Below, one piece after another: positions 28,122-34,463 of a stretch of DNA of 34,463 nucleotides. The DNA is from an uncultured Pelagibacteraceae bacterium (GTDB taxonomy: Bacteria > Pseudomonadota > Alphaproteobacteria > Pelagibacterales > Pelagibacteraceae). The notes below the pieces were generated by a model. It did no database searches and was not told the DNA's origin. It saw only the letters and a list, made by a program, of their open reading frames with translations. The stretch spans positions 1 through 34,463 of the forward strand of contig CACFZB010000006.1 of assembly GCA_902570715.1 (NCBI GenBank), read 5' to 3'. Numbering within the stretch: position 1 is the first letter of the stretch; every line of letters begins with the position of its first letter. Made by a program: the position numbers and the translations under genes.

Positions 28122-29825
28122 TTATTCCTTTATAATACTTAATTTTTGATTATTCATTTCATAAATTTTTTCACATTTTTGAATTATTTCAAGATTATGT
28201 GAAATTATTATAACTGTGGTTTTTTTATCATTTAAAATATTATCAATTATATCTTTTTGTGTTTGATAATCTAAATTTACTGTTGCCTCATCTAATATCA
28301 TTATAGGTTTGAAAAAATACAAAGATCTAGCTATTAAAATTCTTCTTTTTTCACCCTCAGAGACATTAAAATTAATTCCATCTATTTCAAAATTTAGGTC
28401 TCTGTCTATTTTATTAAAGAAAGTGTTCAATCCTGCTTTTTTAATAACATTAAGAACATTTTTTTCATCGATCTTATCTTCCTCAATTCCAAATGCTATG
28501 TTATTTTTTAATGCAGCATTTAAAAGTAATGATGATTGACTAATTAAAGAAATATTATTCCTAGAAAAATTTATTATTTCATCTGTTGTTAATTTTTTAC
28601 CATCTAAAATATAGTCCCCATCAGCAAAATATTTACCGCAAATTATATTTATTAAAGTTGATTTACCTGATCCTGATGCTCCATAGATACCTATCTTTGC
28701 ACCTTTATTAACTTCAAAATTAAGATTAGAGATAATTTGTTTTTTATTTATTTTAAAATCAATTGTATTTAATTTTATATTGTTGAAATCAATTTCTATT
28801 TTTTCTATTTTTTTATTAGTATCTTGAATATTTTTAAAATCAATTTTATCAAAATATGCTAATTTTTTTTTACAACTTTTGAAAAAAGCATCATCAAATT
28901 GGAAACCAGCAATTTTGGAAATAGCAGTTTTTAGGGGTTGTATTAATCTCAATCCAACTGCAAAAATTGCAGTAAATTGGACAATTGCTTCATTAAATCC
29001 ATAGATATTAAGTAAGACAATTAAATAAACAAACAGTAAAGTGACTAAAGTTATTTCTAACACAAATTTAATTGCGTTAGTTACCTTGTGTCTAAAAATC
29101 ATTAAATCTTGCTCTTCTGATGTAACCTTTGAAAATTTATCTATAAAAAATTCTTGTGCGAAAAAATTTTTAATATCTTCAGAAAATCTTACTAAAATAG
29201 ATCCATATTTAAGCTTATTCCTCATATATTTTAAAATCTCATTTGAAATTTTATGAAAAAAATTTTTTTTATAAAAAAGTAAATATAAAAAACTTATTAG
29301 AGAAATAATAATTACATAATAAAAGTTGTAGATATTATTAAATACCAGAAAAACCAATAGTGAACCCAAAGTAATCAATGATCTAATTAAATCTAAATAA
29401 CCGGGGAAATTTTTAAAGAATGCAGGAATTTCTTGATTAAGAAATGTATTAGTTTCTGTCTCATCAAAATCATTAGTTTGAAGTCTATTTAATCTTATGA
29501 TCTTAAAAAAAATTTCATCTTGAAATAACCTTAAAGATTGAGAGTATTTTTTAATTAACCATACAGAGTTAAAATACGTTACATATGACCTCAAAATAAA
29601 AATAAAAATTGGTACGTATATTAATACATTTTGATTTATATTAAAAAAAAAATTCAATTTTGATCCAACTAATTGTCCGGTGAGAGCCACAAGGGATAGA
29701 ACAAAAATTACATCAAGTAACGACTCGAACAAAGATAAAATGATATATTTTATAAATATATTATCATTATCACATACCTGTAATAATAATCTAAATTTTT
29801 CAGAATAATCTTTAAAATTTATCAT
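28122..29825 (-). CDS. ABC transporter, fused permease/ATPase (PglK/MsbA-like glycan flippase)
   Basis: 567 aa; N-terminal TM domain; Walker A GASGSGKSTLI, signature-like VSEGEKRRILIARSL, Walker B PIMILDEATVNLD, H-loop VIIISHN. Confidence 0.92.
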   Translation of the reverse strand: MINFKDYSEKFRLLLQVCDNDNIFIKYIILSLFESLLDVIFVLSLVALTGQLVGSKLNFFFNINQNVLIYVPIFIFILRSYVTYFNSVWLIKKYSQSLRLFQDEIFFKIIRLNRLQTNDFDETETNTFLNQEIPAFFKNFPGYLDLIRSLITLGSLLVFLVFNNIYNFYYVIIISLISFLYLLFYKKNFFHKISNEILKYMRNKLKYGSILVRFSEDIKNFFAQEFFIDKFSKVTSEEQDLMIFRHKVTNAIKFVLEITLVTLLFVYLIVLLNIYGFNEAIVQFTAIFAVGLRLIQPLKTAISKIAGFQFDDAFFKSCKKKLAYFDKIDFKNIQDTNKKIEKIEIDFNNIKLNTIDFKINKKQIISNLNFEVNKGAKIGIYGASGSGKSTLINIICGKYFADGDYILDGKKLTTDEIINFSRNNISLISQSSLLLNAALKNNIAFGIEEDKIDEKNVLNVIKKAGLNTFFNKIDRDLNFEIDGINFNVSEGEKRRILIARSLYFFKPIMILDEATVNLDYQTQKDIIDNILNDKKTTVIIISHNLEIIQKCEKIYEMNNQKLSIIKE

Positions 29826-31132
29826 AATAGTTTTTCAATTTCCTCTATATATCTTTTTGTAACACCTTTAACTGGATCAATAAGTAATTTTTTTGCTTTT
29901 TTGTTATTTATAGATAATTTCTTGTTCTTTAAGTTAATATAAAGCTTATCCAATGAATAGAAAATTAAATTATTTTTTTTAAGATTCAAAAAATATTGTT
30001 TTTTAAAATTAATATCATCTTTAAAAAGTGAAATATTTGCAGTTGGAACATTTAATGCCATAGCATCTAATGTCATGGATGTACCAGCAGTAAGAACTAA
30101 ATTTGAATTTTTTAAACTTTTAATAAGCACCTTAATATCTTTAAAACTAGAATAAGTTATTTCAATATTAGAAGATTTAAATAAAGATCTAATTTTTTTT
30201 TTATAAAATTTATCGTGTGGATGTGTTCTAATTATGAATTTCACATTTTTAATTTTCTTAGAGAAAAAAGAAATTATTTTTTCAATAGTTTGTAGTTCAT
30301 TAATATTTATTCTATTTGTTGAAAGAGCATAAAAGATTGTAAAATATTTACTTTTTTTCTTTATTTTGATATTTCTTAAAAATTCTAAATAATAATTTCC
30401 AAAATTTCTCACATTTTTTGGAGCTATATTATGAAATCTTATAACTTCTCTTTTCATTTGTTGACTGTTTACTATGTAATTTAAATTATTTAATTTAGGA
30501 ATATATCCTTTTAATGTCGGTCTATCCCAACCATAGATTGAAGCTAATAATTTTATATTTTTTTTTTCTGAAATTTTAATAAGTTCATAACTTTCTGCTC
30601 CCTGTACATCTGTTAAAAAAACTAAATCTGGTTTTTCTTTCTCAATATACTTATTTAGACTTGGGCTTATAAATTTTTTTGAAAAATATATATTTTTAAA
30701 AAAATTAAATATTAATTGATTTTTTTCAAAAGGAAATCCATGTATTCTTTTTAAAAAATTTCCTGCTTTTTCCTCGGCATTAATATCAAAAATATGATTG
30801 GGATATTTTGCCTTTAAATTTTGAAATCCAAGTTTGTTTATTATGTTAAAACGAGAAGAAATAGATTTAAAATTCAAATTAAATAAAGAAATAATATCTA
30901 AAACTTTAAAAATAAAATAATTAAAAAAAATAAATGGATCAAAAAAAAAATTATTCAAAGAAAAATTTGATTCTATAATTATTTTATTTCTCAAATTTTT
31001 TTCAAATTTTGAATTTTGATGTATTAAATATGTAACTTTATATTTTTTTTCTATCTTTTTTTTAAGTAAAGAAAAATAAAAAGTTCTGATAAATTTGTCA
31101 CTTTTAAAATATATACATATTTTTTTTTTCAT
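29822..31132 (-). CDS. Surface carbohydrate biosynthesis protein, GT-B-like (glycerophosphotransferase or epimerase fold)
   Basis: 436 aa; LASIYGWDRPTLKGYIP, IVNSQQMKREVIRFHNIAPKNVRNFGN, VKFIIRTHPHDKFYKKK, NLVLTAGTSMTLDAMALNVPTANISLF. Confidence 0.65.
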   Translation of the reverse strand: MKKKICIYFKSDKFIRTFYFSLLKKKIEKKYKVTYLIHQNSKFEKNLRNKIIIESNFSLNNFFFDPFIFFNYFIFKVLDIISLFNLNFKSISSRFNIINKLGFQNLKAKYPNHIFDINAEEKAGNFLKRIHGFPFEKNQLIFNFFKNIYFSKKFISPSLNKYIEKEKPDLVFLTDVQGAESYELIKISEKKNIKLLASIYGWDRPTLKGYIPKLNNLNYIVNSQQMKREVIRFHNIAPKNVRNFGNYYLEFLRNIKIKKKSKYFTIFYALSTNRININELQTIEKIISFFSKKIKNVKFIIRTHPHDKFYKKKIRSLFKSSNIEITYSSFKDIKVLIKSLKNSNLVLTAGTSMTLDAMALNVPTANISLFKDDINFKKQYFLNLKKNNLIFYSLDKLYINLKNKKLSINNKKAKKLLIDPVKGVTKRYIEEIEKLL

Positions 31133-31833
31133 TAAAATGAGAATAATTTCTTTTTTAATATAAAATTAGCTACTTCAAAATCATATTTATTATGAATATC
31201 AATATAATCAAATGGATTTTCGTATTTAATTATTTTTATTTTTTTTCCAATTCTTTTTTTATCTAAAATATTTTTCTTAGTTGTGACGCAAACTATACCT
31301 GTGTCTTCTCTGAATAAGTTTTTCTTCTTTTGTCTTGGTAATCCATATTTTTGAAAACTATTTAGTCTTTTTAATTTTTTTCCTTTGTCAGTCCAAAGAT
31401 TTTTTTTAAAAGGTTTTGCTGCAAACACAGTATCACAATTACCTTTTAGAATTAATTTGATTGCACTATCAATAATTTTTGTAGTTTTAAATGGTTCAGT
31501 TATTTGACTGTAAACAATTAAATCAGGATTAAAATATTCTTCATCAATAATTTTTTTAAGAGTATAGTGTAAAGCTTCTTCAGAAGTTGATAAATCTCTC
31601 GCAAAACTTTTTGGTCTTAAAAATGGAACATCCGCACCAAATTTTTTTGATATATTTGATATATTCTTACAATCAGTGCTTACTATTATTTTATCAATAT
31701 ATTTTGATTTTTTTAAAACATTTATAGTGTAAAAAATTAATGGTTTTCCATTTAAAATTTTAATATTTTTATTTCTTAAGCCTTTAGAATTTTTTCTAGC
31801 TAATATAATTGCCAATATCTTCAACTTTTTCAT
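31132..31833 (-). CDS. neuA: CMP-sugar cytidylyltransferase (NeuA-like)
   Basis: 233 aa; LAIILARKNSKGLRNKNIKILNGKPLIFYTINVLKKSKYIDKIIVSTD, GADVPFLRPKSFARDLSTSEEALHYTL, SQITEPFKTTKIID, YIDIHNKYDFEVA. Confidence 0.9.
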   Translation of the reverse strand: MKKLKILAIILARKNSKGLRNKNIKILNGKPLIFYTINVLKKSKYIDKIIVSTDCKNISNISKKFGADVPFLRPKSFARDLSTSEEALHYTLKKIIDEEYFNPDLIVYSQITEPFKTTKIIDSAIKLILKGNCDTVFAAKPFKKNLWTDKGKKLKRLNSFQKYGLPRQKKKNLFREDTGIVCVTTKKNILDKKRIGKKIKIIKYENPFDYIDIHNKYDFEVANFILKKKLFSF

Positions 31834-32360
31834 ATGATAGTTAATTTTTTAAAATATTTTTCTGGTTTTTTGTAAAGTTTAAAATAAAAATTTGCGATCT
31901 TAGAAAAAGATTTTATCTCTTTATTTTTCCATGAATTAATATTTTTATTATTAAACTTATTATCATTACTTCCTCTTAATAGGCTTTTCTTTTTTATTTT
32001 CATGAAATCAGACTTTGAAAGTTTCTTTTTAATTTTAAATATATTTCTTAAATTCAGATAAAATTTATAATTTTGATCTGCTTTTTTAAGATTAAACAAA
32101 TAAATTTTTTCATTCTTGATTTGTGAATAAATGCTTTTAATCGTTGTATTCATGTACCAAGCAATTTTTAATCTTGAAGATTTTTTATACCAGGCTTTAA
32201 AATTTTTACCGACTGGTGTTACTCGTCCAAAATAATGAGAAATATCATTATTATAATATTGTTGTAGACCTGTGATTTCACAATTTTTTGAACTAATTAA
32301 TGTATTTTTAAACATTCCTTTATTGTAAAAGGAATTAGCTGTGAAAAATGGCTCATTCAA
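31830..32360 (-). pseudogene. C-terminal part of a frameshifted sulfotransferase-like protein; composite gene 31830..32775
   Basis: 176 aa; the reading frame stays open upstream of the listed ATG (ATA ATT AAA GAG CTT AAA CCT GAT TAT TTA ATT CTT AGT TTG AAT GAG = IIKELKPDYLILSLNE), meeting the upstream ORF at the 9-T tract 32399-32407. Confidence 0.7.
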
Positions 32361-32391
32361 ACTAAGAATTAAATAATCAGGTTTAAGCTCT

Positions 32392-32775
32392 TTAATTATT
32401 TTTTTTTAAACCAAATGTAAAATATGGTGAACAGATTATTGATGAATCTGAGTTTCTCCAATCTTCTAAAATTTGTGATTTTAATTGGTAAAAAAAGGGC
32501 GCATCATCAATTTTTAACTTATAATAATTACAATAATGATAAAAACTTTCTCTTAATACATCTCTTTCTGTGCCTCCATTAAACTCATTTTGATGTTCAG
32601 TAAAAATTTTAGTTAACCACCTACTTCCTGATCTTCCAATTGTAATATTTATAATTAATTTTTTTTTTCTTTTTTTTATATTATACTTTTTTGAAATACT
32701 CTCATAAGTTTGATTGTAATTAATTTGAATTGTATTTTTATTATAAAATTTTTTTATAGTGTTAATAAAGTACAT
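32392..32775 (-). pseudogene. N-terminal P-loop part of the frameshifted sulfotransferase-like protein
   Basis: 127 aa; LIINITIGRSGSRWLTKIFTEHQNEFNGGTERDVLRE (PAPS-binding-like loop); ends FTFGLKKNN* in the A9 tract. Removing one A gives FGLKKIIKELKPDYLILSLNEPFF. Confidence 0.7.
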
Positions 32776-32796
32776 GTCTAAAATTTCATAAATTTA

Positions 32797-33627
32797 TTAA
32801 ATATAAGATTCTTTTAAATATGGTGATTTTTTATTCGTGAATGAAAATATTGCTAATTTTCTAATACCCTCATTGACATATCCTCCTCTGTGTAAACCAG
32901 TAGTATTATAAAAAAATATATCACCCTCTTTACCTATTGATTTAAAAACTTGTTTTTTTGAAAATAAAATCTTTATCAACCATTCAGGATAGTATGCGCT
33001 TATATGTGGAAAATTATATAGTCTAAGAAAAAATTGTTTTAGCGAGAAGGACAAAAAACTTCCTTTTATATACTCAGTTGGACCTGTGTTTTCTGAAACA
33101 TCGTCAAAATAGAAAAAAATCTTAATTACTTTATGAAATTCAGGATCACTATGCCACCTTTGGCTAGCTTGTCTTTTTTCTAAACTTTTATTTTTAAAAG
33201 AAATCCAAAAATCATTTTGAAAATTTATTGTATCTATGCCAAAAAAATTATTTAAAATTTCCTTTATTATCAAAAGTTCATTAATAGATTTAAAATCTTT
33301 ATCAAATTTTGAATAATGTTGCGAACCAAAAGCTCTAATTTGGTAATCTGACTTACGTGAATCTTTATTTATATGATCATCAAAATTATTGATTTCATTT
33401 AAAAAATCAAAAAAATTTTTTTTGGTTTTACTAAAAAAATTTTTTAACTCTTCTGATGAACTGTTATTTTCTAAATCATAAATATTTATTTTTGAGTATC
33501 CTTTTTTTGAAATTTCCATAAAAATCTTTTCAGATATATCAGATGTAAAATTATTCACTTTGTTTTTTGTTTGGTTTTTAAAAAAATCTTTCCAAATTTC
33601 AAATGATTTATTTATTTTCTTCTTCAT
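32797..33627 (-). CDS. Phytanoyl-CoA dioxygenase (PhyH)-family Fe(II)/2-oxoglutarate oxygenase
   Basis: 276 aa; RWHSDPEFHKVIKIFFYFDDVSENTGPTEYIKGS (HxD), GDIFFYNTTGLHRGGYVNEGIRKLAIFSF (distal His and Arg). Confidence 0.85.
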   Translation of the reverse strand: MKKKINKSFEIWKDFFKNQTKNKVNNFTSDISEKIFMEISKKGYSKINIYDLENNSSSEELKNFFSKTKKNFFDFLNEINNFDDHINKDSRKSDYQIRAFGSQHYSKFDKDFKSINELLIIKEILNNFFGIDTINFQNDFWISFKNKSLEKRQASQRWHSDPEFHKVIKIFFYFDDVSENTGPTEYIKGSFLSFSLKQFFLRLYNFPHISAYYPEWLIKILFSKKQVFKSIGKEGDIFFYNTTGLHRGGYVNEGIRKLAIFSFTNKKSPYLKESYI

Positions 33628-33778
33628 AAAATTGTTTAGTTTCTATTTTTTTTTTCTCAATATTATAATCTACAAGGCCGCTTTTATTTTTTCTGTTGGA
33701 GTATTCAGACAGGTTAATCTCTAAATAATTCTTGCTTACAATTTTGTGTTTTTTATTTTTTTTAAATATTGCTACCAT
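33608..33778 (-). pseudogene. Probable C-terminal remnant of the upstream MycE-like methyltransferase (56 codons, different frame)
   Basis: Manual translation: MVAIFKKNKKHKIVSKNYLEINLSEYSNRKNKSGLVDYNIEKKKIETKQFYEEENK*. The stop overlaps the PhyH start by 20 nt, as expected of a real gene end in this operon. Confidence 0.5.
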
Positions 33779-34463
33779 TTTTGGAAATAAAAAATTTTTT
33801 CGATATCAATAAATTTTTTTCTTTGATCATAAATTTCTTTATAAAGCATATGTGAATTAACATTATGACAAAATTGAGAAAAATAGGTGATATTGTTTTT
33901 TTCTACAGATAAATCTGGATCACCTCTAAGTGCTTTTTCGTAACTGCCTGACATATCCTCAATTATATAAACCCCATCGTCATTTAAATGATGAAACAGA
34001 TTTGAAAATGAAATTCTTTGGTGATCACAAAAATGACTTCCGTCATCAATGATTATATCAAAGGTTCTAAATTTTTTTGCTAAATTTTCTAAATCACTTT
34101 GATTACTTTGATCTAAAATAATAGTTTCAATATTTTTTTTATTCAAAAAACTTTTATCAACAATATCAGCTCCAATTATTAATGAGTTAGGAAAAAAACT
34201 TGATAATGCTAATATGGAATTTCCTCCATCATAGTCTTTATTGTGTCCGCCTACACCTATCTCTAAAATTTTTAATTTTTTTTTTCTATCTAAGGTCGCA
34301 AAAATTGTATCGTAATTATTTGCATACTGCTCATATTTGTCAGATTTGTAAATTTTAAAAAAGATGGATAGTTTTGGTTTAATAGAAAATGTCTTATAAA
34401 TAAGTAAAGCAAAATTTGCTCTTAAATTTTTTAAGTAAAAAATTATTTTTTTTTCATTATGTT
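33772..34463 (-). pseudogene. SAM-dependent methyltransferase (MycE / rhamnosyl O-methyltransferase-like), 5' end uncertain at window edge
   Basis: The listed ORF starts at a TTG (34146), but the frame is open to the window edge: EKKIIFYLKNLRANFALLIYKTFSIKPKLSIFFKIYKSDKYEQYANNYDTIFATLDRKKKLKILEIGVGGHNKDYDGGNSILALSSFFPNSLIIGADIVDKSF + LNKKNIETIILDQSNQSDLENLAKKFRTFDIIIDDGSHFCDHQ...GVYIIEDM. The only nearby ATG (34457) is out of frame because of an A9 tract. Confidence 0.7.

Noticed and set aside
28309-29256. Small + strand ORFs at 28309..28539 and 29041..29256
   Set aside because: Antisense to the ABC transporter with clear Walker motifs.
1-34463. CRISPR, transposase, tRNA/rRNA or prophage elements
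   Set aside because: No regular direct repeats, transposase motifs or structural RNA sequences recognised; the many A/T runs are background composition.

Overview
This is an AT-rich window with dense, mostly leftward genes and short or overlapping gene junctions. It reads as one surface-polysaccharide (O-antigen/capsule) biosynthesis locus. The style resembles SAR11 (Pelagibacterales) hypervariable regions, but that taxonomic reading is inference. Recognisable parts are: GDP-fucose genes (fcl partial, gmd); a divergent Gmd paralog; a DegT aminotransferase with a cupin; a split C-methyltransferase; a WecA/MraY-type initiating transferase; an O-antigen ligase/polymerase; many GT2/GT4 glycosyltransferases and multipass membrane proteins; an asparagine synthetase; a UDP-glucuronate 4-epimerase-like SDR; a HAD phosphatase; a radical SAM/SPASM protein; an SGNH-like protein; a nonulosonate-like module (NeuB-like, SIS, NeuA-like, ABC flippase); a sulfotransferase-like P-loop protein; a PhyH dioxygenase; and a MycE-like methyltransferase. 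The observations most worth follow-up are: (1) a small 'YIDPGTGS' membrane protein coupled to a sulfatase/phosphoglycerol-transferase-like protein; (2) a Gmd paralog whose catalytic T-S-E motif is S-S-N; (3) a NeuB-like synthase that ends before the SAF domain, next to a glycosyltransferase with an unexplained, possibly cytidylyltransferase-like, C-terminal domain; (4) several genes broken at or beside homopolymer tracts, which could be phase variation, transcriptional slippage, decay or sequencing error. No tRNA, rRNA, CRISPR array or transposase was recognised.
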